In this document: in pieces, positions 1-7,455 of the stretch
Position numbering within the stretch: the stretch's first letter is position 1
Layout of the letters: the number at the start of each line of letters is the position of its first letter
From: Prochlorococcus sp. AG-347-L20
GTDB lineage: Bacteria > Cyanobacteriota > Cyanobacteriia > PCC-6307 > Cyanobiaceae
Length of the DNA: 64,000 bases
Reading direction: 5' to 3'
Assembly (NCBI GenBank): GCA_003281225.1
Contig: QCCP01000008.1
Location: 16,949 to 80,948, forward strand
Notes under the pieces: model-generated
The model's input: only the letters and a program-made list of their open reading frames with translations
Database searches by the model: none
What the model was told of the DNA's origin: nothing
Made by a program: the position numbers and the translations under genes

Positions 1-14
1 AATTAAAAAAAAAT

Positions 15-380
15 ATGGAAAATTTTAGATTTTTACTTTTTGGAATCTCAGGAGTAAGCGTTGTTTTTTGGGTTGCAGTAATAACATTGTGGCATACTTA
101 TATGTTCCCAAAATTCTTTAATGAAGATAAAGGTTTAAATTCAGTTATCAATCAAGAATTGAATGTCTCAACCGACCCCATTTTAGGCAACTTGGTTAAA
201 AGTAGCAATTTCAAAAGTAGGGATAAATATTCAATGAAAAATTTTGTTGTGGCAGATTTTTCATCAAGCAATAATTTCACATTAAATAAACTCTATACAA
301 CGGTAATGATTGGAGTAACATTTGCAAGTTTTATATTTCTCACTTATGGATTAAGTAGCTCTATTACATCGATTAGTTAA
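15..380 (+). CDS. hypothetical two-helix membrane protein, 121 aa
   Basis: I do not recognise the family. The protein has a hydrophobic helix at about residues 6-28, a polar middle of about 65 residues and a second hydrophobic helix at about 95-115, so it is probably an inner- or thylakoid-membrane protein with a loop on one side. The ATG sits just inside the window after an A-rich stretch, and a 27-aa hydrophobic ORF starts directly after its stop codon, which suggests co-transcription. No motif supports a function. Confidence 0.7.
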   Translation: MENFRFLLFGISGVSVVFWVAVITLWHTYMFPKFFNEDKGLNSVINQELNVSTDPILGNLVKSSNFKSRDKYSMKNFVVADFSSSNNFTLNKLYTTVMIGVTFASFIFLTYGLSSSITSIS

Positions 381-464
381 ATGGATTCTATATATGTAAT
401 TGTTTTCTTAATTTGCTTCCTTTATTTTATTTTCGACTCTTTAAAAAATACAGGTATCAAATAA
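381..464 (+). CDS. possible single-helix micro-protein, 27 aa
   Basis: The ATG follows the stop codon of the preceding gene with no gap. The product is one hydrophobic helix (about residues 4-20) with a short polar tail. Such single-helix peptides are common in picocyanobacteria, but nothing except position and composition shows that it is translated. Confidence 0.35.
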   Translation: MDSIYVIVFLICFLYFIFDSLKNTGIK

Positions 465-845
465 ATTGCTAATGTTTTTTACCCTTCAATAAAATTTTTC
501 TCCTTATATAAAAGAAAACTAATGTAGTTATTATCATCACCGGGGGATGAATTGAGATTGAATTAAGATATTCATAATAACTAAAGTTTTCCAAATCCTT
601 AAAAACAAACTCTTAAAAATATATCCTTTTTTCCAATCTCAAATTGATATAAATAAATCATTCTCATGTATAAAATGTTTATTTAATTTATATATTTATT
701 TAAAGTTTTTGATAAATAAAGATTTTTAAATAGGATGATAATCTAATCTTTCTCTTAAAAGAACTCAAAGTAAGTAAAAACTAATTAGTAAATAATTCTC
801 TATCTGGGTTTATAATTTTTTAATCTATATATTTACAATAATCAA
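465..845. other. AT-rich intergenic stretch without a recognised feature
   Basis: About 380 bases of very AT-rich DNA with no open frame of useful length on either strand. I saw no strong hairpin followed by a T-run and no tRNA-like sequence. It probably holds the promoter of the next gene, but I cannot place it. Confidence 0.4.
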
Positions 846-1043
846 ATGATTAGTTCTTTTAATTTAAAAGATTTGCCTATTAAGGATTTGGTTATCTCAG
901 GGTTAATAATATTTATTATGTCGACAATTATTGCCAATATTTATGACCCATTATTAGGAATAACTTATGCATTTGGTAATATACTCACTCTTACTTTTTT
1001 GAGTTGGTTATACAAAGAGACTTGGAGTGATCCAAGGAAATAA
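846..1043 (+). CDS. small membrane protein, 65 aa
   Basis: Unrecognised. The N-terminal 13 residues are mildly amphipathic. Two hydrophobic segments follow, at about residues 14-31 and 38-56, separated by a short loop containing Tyr-Asp-Pro, and the C-terminus is charged. This suggests a hairpin of two membrane helices. It stands alone, with a long AT-rich upstream region, and gives no functional clue. Confidence 0.6.
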   Translation: MISSFNLKDLPIKDLVISGLIIFIMSTIIANIYDPLLGITYAFGNILTLTFLSWLYKETWSDPRK

Positions 1044-1116
1044 ATCTAATTAAGAAAAAAGATAAATTAAAAACTACTTCTGTATTTTTAATTTTGAAGA
1101 ATACTTTAAATTAACA

Positions 1117-1275
1117 ATGTACGTTGCAAGAAGAGAAAGTATCAAAAAAAATAATAAGCTTTCCAAGGTAGATTGGGGCATAACCATGAGTAGTACCAAA
1201 AATGATATATCTTTAAAGAAACGAATTCTGAAAAAAAATCAACCCTTTCATTATTTTTTATTCTTAAACTTATAA
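1117..1275 (+). CDS. possible small basic protein, 52 aa
   Basis: An ATG-started frame with many Lys and Arg residues and a hydrophobic, aromatic C-terminus, ending 30 bases before the convergent minus-strand gene. Its length and the lack of a clear ribosome-binding site make it a weak candidate. Confidence 0.28.
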   Translation: MYVARRESIKKNNKLSKVDWGITMSSTKNDISLKKRILKKNQPFHYFLFLNL

Positions 1276-1304
1276 ATTTAATTTGTCTTATAAAATCTCT
1301 GAGA

Positions 1305-1673
1305 TTAAATTTGATTTAAATTTAAAAAATATTTTTCTGCCCTCCTAAAGGCTTTTATTGCACCTTTATAATCATGACTTTTTAATTTTTCCTTACTTTT
1401 TTGTTCCAGCATTTTTACTATTTCATTCCTCTTTATTTCATCTATTTTCAGCTTATGATCAAAAATAAGATCAAATTTTGAGGAATACAATCTAGATAAT
1501 TCTTCTCTATATTTTTCAATGATTTTTTCATCACAAGATTTGGATTTCAATATTGCATTAGCCTTCATTTTGTCATCTATTGCCCCTTTAAAGTTTCCTA
1601 GTTTAAATTTCTTTTCACTTGATCTAGTTAGATTAATAATATTTACTAATATCAATTCATTAGAATCTTTCAT
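1305..1673 (-). CDS. small helical TPR-like protein, 122 aa
   Basis: A highly charged, all-helical protein. Two segments resemble a degenerate tetratricopeptide repeat helix pair: a Lys-Phe-Lys-Leu-Gly-Asn-Phe-Lys-Gly-Ala stretch near residue 22 and a Leu-Lys-Ser-His-Asp-Tyr-Lys-Gly-Ala stretch near residue 97, each followed by an amphipathic helix. TPRs usually mediate protein-protein contacts, so a scaffold role is an inference. No signal peptide or membrane segment is visible. It is a lone minus-strand gene. Confidence 0.55.
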   Translation of the reverse strand: MKDSNELILVNIINLTRSSEKKFKLGNFKGAIDDKMKANAILKSKSCDEKIIEKYREELSRLYSSKFDLIFDHKLKIDEIKRNEIVKMLEQKSKEKLKSHDYKGAIKAFRRAEKYFLNLNQI

Positions 1674-1753
1674 TTATTTATCTGACCTTAGGTTAATGCT
1701 ATCAGAATAAAGAAAAAACAACTTATTTTTTTAATACTCAAATAATTAAATCA

Positions 1754-2080
1754 TTAACCAATAACAAGTCCTTTTTCAAGAAGTAAATCGAAAACCTCCA
1801 CACTTTTCGTTTTCCCAAATTTGGGGGGCTTATGTAAATCTAATATTTCAGCAAGGCACATAATCCAATAAGTATCTTTTTTTAAATTTAGACCTTCGCA
1901 AATATGGGTGGGGGCCGATTTAAAGCAACCAAAATCTGTTGATATATTTATGTTCATGATTTGAGTTTCAAGTTCCAGACTTAAAAGTTCTATTTCTTGC
2001 TCAGAAAGTGATGTCCCAAAAGAATATGATTCAATTAAAAGTTGATAATTCATAAATGATTTATTTTTCAAGAAATCCAT
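1754..2080 (-). CDS. small conserved protein, paralogue of the gene at 20112, 108 aa
   Basis: Not assignable to a named family. The C-terminal half (about residues 55-105) lines up with the 96-aa product at 20112-20402. Both share a Pro-x-x-Ile-Cys-x-x-Leu-x-Leu core, a Trp three to four residues before a Leu-Cys, an Ala-x-Leu-Asp, and a Pro-x-x-x-Gly before the last helix. Together they form a two-member family in this window. The ORF overlaps the 3' end of the DUF3764-like gene by 13 bases, so the two are probably co-transcribed. A start at the second Met (residue 11) would remove the overlap. Confidence 0.6.
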   Translation of the reverse strand: MDFLKNKSFMNYQLLIESYSFGTSLSEQEIELLSLELETQIMNINISTDFGCFKSAPTHICEGLNLKKDTYWIMCLAEILDLHKPPKFGKTKSVEVFDLLLEKGLVIG

Positions 2081-2391
2081 CGAGTTATTTTTGTCCCCGC
2101 ATAAATATGCCCTGAATCTTCAACAATAGGTTTTGTTTCAGGATTCATAAAAATATCGTATAGAACATTTTCTGGTCCTTGAAAAATTACAGTTGCCCTT
2201 TGAGGATCATCTAATGATTTACCAATATAAAATGTTTTAACTCCCATTTCTTTAAACATCGACTGCTGATCCTCAGCATTCATATGAGATTCATATTGTT
2301 CGAACGTATTACTAAGTTGAAAATCTAGAATAGTCGTTTCAATGGTCATAGCAGTAATAAGATGTTTTTTAGATTTTAAATCTATTTGCAA
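2068..2391 (-). CDS. DUF3764-like small protein, 107 aa
   Basis: The body of the protein (from about residue 15) resembles the cyanobacterial DUF3764 family as I remember it. It looks like a compact alpha/beta ferredoxin-like or antibiotic-monooxygenase-like fold, with a Phe-Tyr-Ile-Gly-Lys-Ser motif in the middle and a Gly-His-Ile-Tyr-Ala-Gly near the end. No catalytic residues can be assigned. The true start may be the second Met (residue 15) because family members lack the basic N-terminal extension. It is followed, with overlap, by the gene at 1754. Function unknown. Confidence 0.6.
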   Translation of the reverse strand: MQIDLKSKKHLITAMTIETTILDFQLSNTFEQYESHMNAEDQQSMFKEMGVKTFYIGKSLDDPQRATVIFQGPENVLYDIFMNPETKPIVEDSGHIYAGTKITRWIS

Positions 2392-2487
2392 AAAAATAAT
2401 TCAATAAAGATTAGTTTTTATTAAGCAATGTATTAACTAATTTTTATTTATGGGTTATAAATCAACTATAAAAAACAGATTTTAATT

Positions 2488-3831
2488 TTGGACTCAAAAA
2501 TTTCTTTAAGAGAACAATGGACTAGTAAGTTGGGATTCATTCTTGCGGCTGCTGGTAGCGCAGTAGGTCTTGGTAACCTTTGGGGTTTCGCCTACAGAGC
2601 CTCTCAAGGTGGAGGTGCTGCTTTTGTACTTTTATACATACTAATCGTTTTAGTTGTATGCCTTCCGGTATTTGTTGCTGAAATGGCTTTAGGAAGAAAC
2701 GCTACTGCCAGCACATTGCTTGCACCAGTAAAGTTAGCTGGGAAAAATTGGTATCCATTAGGAATTCTTTTCTTTATAGCTCCCTTGGGAATAGCATCAT
2801 ATTATTCAGTCATAATGGGGTGGACCGCAGATACCTTGTTCCATTCATTATTTTTTGGATTACCAAAAAATTTAAGTGAAGCAGAAGCTTTCTTTGGCTC
2901 AATTAGTAGTGGTAGCAGTGTTTTATTGGGGCACCTATTAAGTCTTGTTCTTACAGCCATAATAGTTTCATCAGGGATAAAAAAAGGAATCGAAAAGGTA
3001 ACACGATTCTTTATGCCTATACTTTTTATAATTCTTCTATCGCTAGCAATATGGGCCACTTCACTTTCAGGCGCATGGGAAGGATACAAAACATTTTTGT
3101 TTAAGTTTGACTTTGATGAATTGAGGAACCCTCAAACAATAAGAAATGCTTTTACACAAGCTTTCTTTTCTTTAAGTTTAGGAATTGGAGTTATGGTAAC
3201 TTATGCTTCATATTTAAATAAAAAGAGTAATCTTCCAAAACTAAGTGTTGGAGTTGCATCATTGGATACTTTGGTGGGTCTTATGGCAGGACTTATTACT
3301 TTTCCTATTGTTTTAACATTTGGTTTAAGTGATGCTATTTCTGAATCGACAGTTGGTGCATTATTTATATCAATTCCTACGGGACTTGGTTCATATGGAG
3401 CGGTTGGGAGAATTGTAGCTGTTGCATTTTTTGCACTAGCTTATATTGCAGCAATAACTTCCTCTGTTTCATTATTGGAAGTTCCAGTTTCCTCTTTAAT
3501 GGATAAATTTGGTTTAAAAAGAGAAAAATCTGTTTGGCTGATAACTCTTTTCCTATTCTTAGCAGGCATTCCTTCTGCATTGAACTTAAACATTCTTGGA
3601 ACTATTGATTCGATTTTTGGAGGGGTATTACTTATCTTTGGTGGATTCTTGGTTACTTTCTTTATGGGATGGGTAGTACCTGGAAAGTTTAATGAAGAAC
3701 TCAGTGATTCAAAAGTAGGAATCAAAACTACACGTTATTTGAAATTCATGACAAGATGGGTTGCGCCCCCAATTATTGGTTTTGGACTATTTATTAGTGT
3801 GTTTGATTTGCTGAAAGGCTGGGTAAGTTAA
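2488..3831 (+). CDS. sodium-dependent transporter of the NSS/SNF family
   Basis: An integral membrane symporter that should move an amino-acid-like substrate into the cell with Na+. The first helix carries the family hallmark Gly-Ser-Ala-Val-Gly-Leu-Gly-Asn-Leu-Trp-Gly-Phe (about residues 23-34), which in LeuT-type proteins forms the unwound substrate and sodium site. A Gly-Gly-Gly segment follows at about residues 40-42. Roughly 11-12 hydrophobic segments span the 447 residues, the usual length for bacterial members. The frame opens with TTG at 2488 and no ATG lies nearby. The substrate cannot be read from the sequence. It is a single gene with no obvious operon partner. Confidence 0.88.
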   Translation: MDSKISLREQWTSKLGFILAAAGSAVGLGNLWGFAYRASQGGGAAFVLLYILIVLVVCLPVFVAEMALGRNATASTLLAPVKLAGKNWYPLGILFFIAPLGIASYYSVIMGWTADTLFHSLFFGLPKNLSEAEAFFGSISSGSSVLLGHLLSLVLTAIIVSSGIKKGIEKVTRFFMPILFIILLSLAIWATSLSGAWEGYKTFLFKFDFDELRNPQTIRNAFTQAFFSLSLGIGVMVTYASYLNKKSNLPKLSVGVASLDTLVGLMAGLITFPIVLTFGLSDAISESTVGALFISIPTGLGSYGAVGRIVAVAFFALAYIAAITSSVSLLEVPVSSLMDKFGLKREKSVWLITLFLFLAGIPSALNLNILGTIDSIFGGVLLIFGGFLVTFFMGWVVPGKFNEELSDSKVGIKTTRYLKFMTRWVAPPIIGFGLFISVFDLLKGWVS

Positions 3832-4233
3832 AATATATTAAAAATAATAATGTATAAAATTGAATAAATTTACTGCAATATAGTGCAAAAATAGGGGGAG
3901 GGGTACAAGTCAAAAAAAGATTAATTATTTTAACTTTTTTGCATTATTTTTGAGGAAACTCAAAAAAATACTTGTCAATAATTAAGTAATTGCAATGCTT
4001 ATTATTTAAAAAATTGATATGAAGGCTAAGTGCTTTGTTTTATTTTTAAAGTCTAAATATTTTTCTAAAGAAAAATTTTACTGCGAAACCTTTTTTAGTA
4101 AATATTAAATTTTAACTTCTATTTAATCTCAAACTTATCGGCAAAAACCATCCCTAATAGAATCTATATAAAATATATTCAGGTATTCAATTTTAAGAAA
4201 TTAGAGAGCCTTCAAGAATAGATAACAAATTTG
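3832..4233. other. intergenic region with a GAAA-loop hairpin
   Basis: About 400 bases between two plus-strand genes with no supportable gene. At 3947-3966 an 8-bp perfect stem (TTTTTGAG / CTCAAAAA) closes on a GAAA tetraloop, a possible transcription terminator or RNA-stability element for the transporter gene. A short run of G residues lies at about 3893-3902. The rest is AT-rich leader. Confidence 0.4.
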
Positions 4234-5937
4234 ATGTCAAACAAATCTGATTCATTAAAAGGAAAGCTTACAGAAAATTTTTCTGAATTTTCTCAACTAT
4301 CTGACTATTCTTTTATGGATTCTCTTAAAGCAGATCCTCAATCAACAAAAGATGGGCATGATCATAAACCGCGTTCAGTATATTCGGGTCATTACGTACC
4401 AGTTGTTCCAACTGCTATTCCAGAACCAGAATATATTTCCCATAGCAACAAACTTTTTAAGGAACTAAGGCTAAGTTCAGAACTTGCTAAAGACAAGAAT
4501 TTTTGTCGTTTTTTCTCAGGTGATATTTCTGTTGCTAATTATCCAATGAGTCCTGTTGGTTGGGCAACAGGTTATGCATTATCAATTTACGGGACTGAAT
4601 ATACCCAGCAATGTCCCTTTGGCACTGGGAATGGTTATGGCGATGGCAGAGCAATTTCTGTTTTTGAAGGTTTATTCCATGGGAAAAGAATGGAAATGCA
4701 ACTTAAAGGAGGAGGTCCAACTCCCTACTGTCGTGGAGCAGATGGTAGAGCTGTCTTAAGGTCTAGCGTACGAGAATTTCTCGCACAAGAATTAATGGAT
4801 GCCTTGGGAATCCCTACCTCAAGATCTTTAACACTTTATGTCTCACGTTCAGAAATAGTTAGAAGACCGTGGTATTCCAAAGGGTCCAGATATTTTGAAC
4901 CTGATATCATGATTGATAATCAAGCGGCAATTACTACGAGAGTCGCTCCATCTTTTTTACGTGTAGGCCAGATTGAACTTTTTGCAAGACGAGTTCGTAA
5001 TAATGCGCATGATGAGGCCCTCAATGAACTAAAGATGATAGTTCAACATCTAATTGATAGAAATTATAAAGATGAAATTGAACATGAGATTTCAATTGAA
5101 AGTAAAGTAATAAAACTTGCTTCTTTATACAGATCAAGACTTATCTCACTTATAGCCAACTGGATGAGAGTTGGGTATTGCCAGGGTAATTTCAATAGTG
5201 ATAATTGTGCTGCTGGAGGTTATACCTTGGATTATGGCCCCTTTGGATTCTGTGAATTATTTGATCCAAGATTTCAGCCATGGACGGGTGGAGGTGAACA
5301 TTTCTCATTTTTTAACCAGCCTTCTGCAGCGGCAATCAACTTTAAAACATTCTGTTCATCTCTTAGTCCGTTACTTTCACAAAGCAAACAAGATCAAGAA
5401 AAGTTAGATCAAATCGAAAAAGACTTTTCTGAATTAATGAATAAGGAATTGATGAAAATGTGGGCAAACAAGCTTGGTTTAGAACATTACAACGAAACTC
5501 TAATAAATGAATTTTTTAATCTCATGGTCATTTCAAAAGCAGACTATACAATTTTGTTCCGTAAACTGTCTGAAATACCTGATAACTTAGATTCTTTAAA
5601 AGACTGTTTCTATTTACCAATTAATGACGAGCTCACTAATAGGTGGGAAGTATGGCTTGAAAACTGGCAATCAGTCTTGAAGAAAGAGGGAAATATTAAA
5701 GCAAAATCGGCATCAATGAAATCCCTTAATCCAGTCTATACTTGGCGCGAATGGATGGTCGTTCCCGCATATGAAGAAGCTGAAAAGGGAAATTACAAAA
5801 AAATAAAAGAGTTACAGGATGTCTTTAGCAATCCATATGTAGAACAATCCCCAGAAATAGATCAAAAATATAATCGACTAAAGCCAAGCCAGTATTTTAA
5901 CTATGGAGGAGTATCTCATTACAGTTGTTCTTCATAA
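4234..5937 (+). CDS. selO: SelO/YdiU family protein adenylyltransferase (pseudokinase fold)
   Basis: SelO proteins have a kinase-like fold with ATP bound in a flipped orientation and transfer AMP to Ser/Thr/Tyr of targets, many linked to redox stress. The sequence shows Gly-Asp-Gly-Arg-Ala-Ile near residue 138, Gln-Leu-Lys-Gly-Gly-Gly near 154, Arg-Gly-Ala-Asp-Gly-Arg-Ala-Val-Leu-Arg-Ser-Ser just after it, Asn-Ser-Asp-Asn near 319 and Asp-Tyr-Gly-Pro-Phe-Gly-Phe near 332. These are the nucleotide and metal motifs of the family. The protein ends Ser-Cys-Ser-Ser: the Cys three residues from the end occupies the position of selenocysteine in animal SelO. I start at the ATG at 4234, since TTG at 4231 adds only one residue. 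The 567-aa length fits a full-size member. Native targets are unknown. Confidence 0.9.
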   Translation: MSNKSDSLKGKLTENFSEFSQLSDYSFMDSLKADPQSTKDGHDHKPRSVYSGHYVPVVPTAIPEPEYISHSNKLFKELRLSSELAKDKNFCRFFSGDISVANYPMSPVGWATGYALSIYGTEYTQQCPFGTGNGYGDGRAISVFEGLFHGKRMEMQLKGGGPTPYCRGADGRAVLRSSVREFLAQELMDALGIPTSRSLTLYVSRSEIVRRPWYSKGSRYFEPDIMIDNQAAITTRVAPSFLRVGQIELFARRVRNNAHDEALNELKMIVQHLIDRNYKDEIEHEISIESKVIKLASLYRSRLISLIANWMRVGYCQGNFNSDNCAAGGYTLDYGPFGFCELFDPRFQPWTGGGEHFSFFNQPSAAAINFKTFCSSLSPLLSQSKQDQEKLDQIEKDFSELMNKELMKMWANKLGLEHYNETLINEFFNLMVISKADYTILFRKLSEIPDNLDSLKDCFYLPINDELTNRWEVWLENWQSVLKKEGNIKAKSASMKSLNPVYTWREWMVVPAYEEAEKGNYKKIKELQDVFSNPYVEQSPEIDQKYNRLKPSQYFNYGGVSHYSCSS

Positions 5938-5979
5938 AAGTTCAATCCTCATACTAATAGAACAACGTTGAGAAAAATC

Positions 5980-6402
5980 TTATTTATTTATGGCCGTAGG
6001 CATTCCAACTACTGATACAACTCCCACATGAAGTATGGCCGACTTCTTTCCAACATTTTTCACATAGTGTGGTGCCCCATTATTACTCTCTATAAATGCA
6101 TCGCCTGCTTTAAAGAAATTAATTTCTTCACCCCTCACATGCTTTAATCTTCCTCTGGTGACATGAATCAACATTGGGGAAGGATGAGTATGAATTGGAG
6201 TTTTCAACCCAACTGGAATTTTTACTTTTAAGAGTCTTAATTCAGGTTTACCCTCAAGATAATTAAAATTTTTACCACTTAGTCCTTTTGAACTTTGAAT
6301 AATAGGTATAACTTCAATCTTTTCTTCAGCAAGAGAAGGTTGTGGTAAAGCTAAAGTCCCAATAAAAAGGAAACAAAATGGAATAAATGTTTTTATTTTC
6401 AT
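5980..6402 (-). CDS. secreted cupin-domain protein, 140 aa
   Basis: The N-terminus is a typical Sec signal peptide: basic start, hydrophobic core to about residue 20, then Pro-Ser-Leu-Ala. The rest is one cupin beta-barrel. Residues His-Thr-His-Pro-Ser-Pro (about 74-79) form the first cupin motif and Gly-Ala-Pro-His-Tyr the second (about 109-113), giving metal-ligand-type histidines and a Glu. It is likely periplasmic and metal-binding. The enzymatic role, if any, is unknown. It converges on selO with about 40 bases between the stops. Confidence 0.72.
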   Translation of the reverse strand: MKIKTFIPFCFLFIGTLALPQPSLAEEKIEVIPIIQSSKGLSGKNFNYLEGKPELRLLKVKIPVGLKTPIHTHPSPMLIHVTRGRLKHVRGEEINFFKAGDAFIESNNGAPHYVKNVGKKSAILHVGVVSVVGMPTAINK

Positions 6403-6455
6403 TAGATATTTGAGTTTTACTAATAATAGGTAGTTTGCAAAAATAATAAACTAAT

Positions 6456-6617
6456 TTATTTTTTATATAACTTTTCTAATTGTTTAATTTCCTCTCTTAA
6501 ATCCTTACCTCTCTTATTTAATTTATTATTTTTAATAACTATTGGGATAATCCACCAGGCTTGAAGACCTAAAAAGATAAATACAAGGATCAATAATTCA
6601 AAATTACCAGGTTGCAT
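6456..6617 (-). CDS. single-helix small membrane protein, 53 aa
   Basis: This gene runs from ATG at 6617 to TAA at 6456. It encodes an N-terminal membrane helix (about residues 8-28, containing a Trp-Trp pair) followed by a Lys/Arg/Glu-rich coiled-coil-like tail ending Tyr-Lys-Lys. The helix-plus-charged-tail design is typical of conserved picocyanobacterial membrane micro-proteins. No function is known to me. Confidence 0.6.
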   Translation of the reverse strand: MQPGNFELLILVFIFLGLQAWWIIPIVIKNNKLNKRGKDLREEIKQLEKLYKK

Positions 6618-6690
6618 TTGATAAATAACCCTTCTTTGTTAATAACATTATTCTAAAAGTTATTAAACATTCATGAGATTTAGAATTTTT

Positions 6691-6873
6691 CTAGGCCACC
6701 TCTAATTCAATATTAAGTTCAATTCCCTTTGAAATGATTGCTTCTTTAAATTCTATAAGTTTGGAAATTATTCTTTGCTTCTCAGGATCAGTTTTGTGGA
6801 TATCATCTACAACTTCCTGCATTGCAAGTGTTACTTTTTGTAGTTTGATTTCTAGATCTTCCCTGTAATTCAT
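6691..6873 (-). CDS. small helical protein, 60 aa
   Basis: A soluble, probably coiled-coil protein. Leu, Ile and Val recur at heptad-like spacing through most of its length, with many Glu and Lys, and it has no Cys or membrane segment. It begins with ATG on the minus strand, upstream of the 53-aa membrane protein with about 70 bases between them. The family was not recognised. Confidence 0.5.
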   Translation of the reverse strand: MNYREDLEIKLQKVTLAMQEVVDDIHKTDPEKQRIISKLIEFKEAIISKGIELNIELEVA

Positions 6874-6947
6874 AAGCTAAAAGAAATTATCTTATTTATT
6901 AAAAAACAAAATAATTATTAGTAAATAAGTACTTAACCTTAAAAGGA

Positions 6948-6974
6948 TTGACAGCAAAACAAGGAGGATATAAT
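6948..6974 (+). promoter_or_regulatory. sigma-70-type promoter for the DUF1651 gene
   Basis: TTGACA at 6948-6953 and TATAAT at 6969-6974 both match the consensus. The 15-base spacer is shorter than the usual 16-18. The predicted transcript would have a leader of about 40 bases before the ATG at 7023. Confidence 0.4.
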
Positions 6975-7022
6975 TTATAGTACAAACGTATTAATAGTCA
7001 ACCAGCCGATTAAAGGTAAAGT

Positions 7023-7292
7023 ATGGAGCCTAAGTACTCATTTGGTTGTAGCACTAGCAAACCAAACGGATGCCTACTAAATCCCGAAGGCAGCAGAATG
7101 ATCTTTTTCGAAGAATGCAAAAATTCTCCTAAACCTAATTTAAAAATTCATACTCATCTTTTCTACACAAATCACCTTGGAGAACCTGGAGGGTACAAAT
7201 CCTCTGAAAAACTCAACATAGATTCAGCATGGGAAAAGTGGCACGAACTTCACCAAAAAGGATGGACAGAAGTATCCCATAATTACGGATAA
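7023..7292 (+). CDS. DUF1651 family protein, 89 aa
   Basis: It matches the pattern I know for the picocyanobacterial DUF1651 family: an early Asn-Gly-Cys-Leu-Leu-Asn-Pro-Glu-Gly segment (about residues 15-23), a central Gly-Glu-Pro-Gly-Gly-Tyr-Lys-Ser-Ser, and a C-terminal Ala-Trp-x-Lys-Trp-x-x-Leu-x-x-x-Gly-Trp signature. Family members are small, soluble and of unknown function. It is the last gene before the nitrate cluster, separated from nirA by about 160 bases. Confidence 0.72.
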   Translation: MEPKYSFGCSTSKPNGCLLNPEGSRMIFFEECKNSPKPNLKIHTHLFYTNHLGEPGGYKSSEKLNIDSAWEKWHELHQKGWTEVSHNYG

Positions 7293-7389
7293 GTGATCCT
7301 GCCAAGAAAAAGTACTTATGTTTTTATGAGCTTAAGAGTTTCCTAAAATATGGAATTCGGTATCAAAAATAAATAATCAATATTTATTG

Positions 7390-7425
7390 ACATTTGTATA
7401 AGAGGAAACATTAAATTGTCTAAAA
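7390..7425 (+). promoter_or_regulatory. possible degenerate NtcA box and promoter for nirA
   Basis: The sequence GTA-TAAGAGGA-AAC (about 7394-7407) matches the NtcA consensus GTA-N8-TAC except for one base in the right half. AT-rich hexamers that could serve as a -10 lie about 12-22 bases downstream. NtcA control of nirA is well established in cyanobacteria, but this site is imperfect and could be chance. Confidence 0.3.
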
Positions 7426-7455
7426 TCTCATAAGAATAAATGAATAAAAATTAAT

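Noticed and set aside
2802..3089. Minus-strand ORF inside the transporter gene
   Set aside because: Shadow frame of a clearly coding plus-strand gene; no domain-like features.
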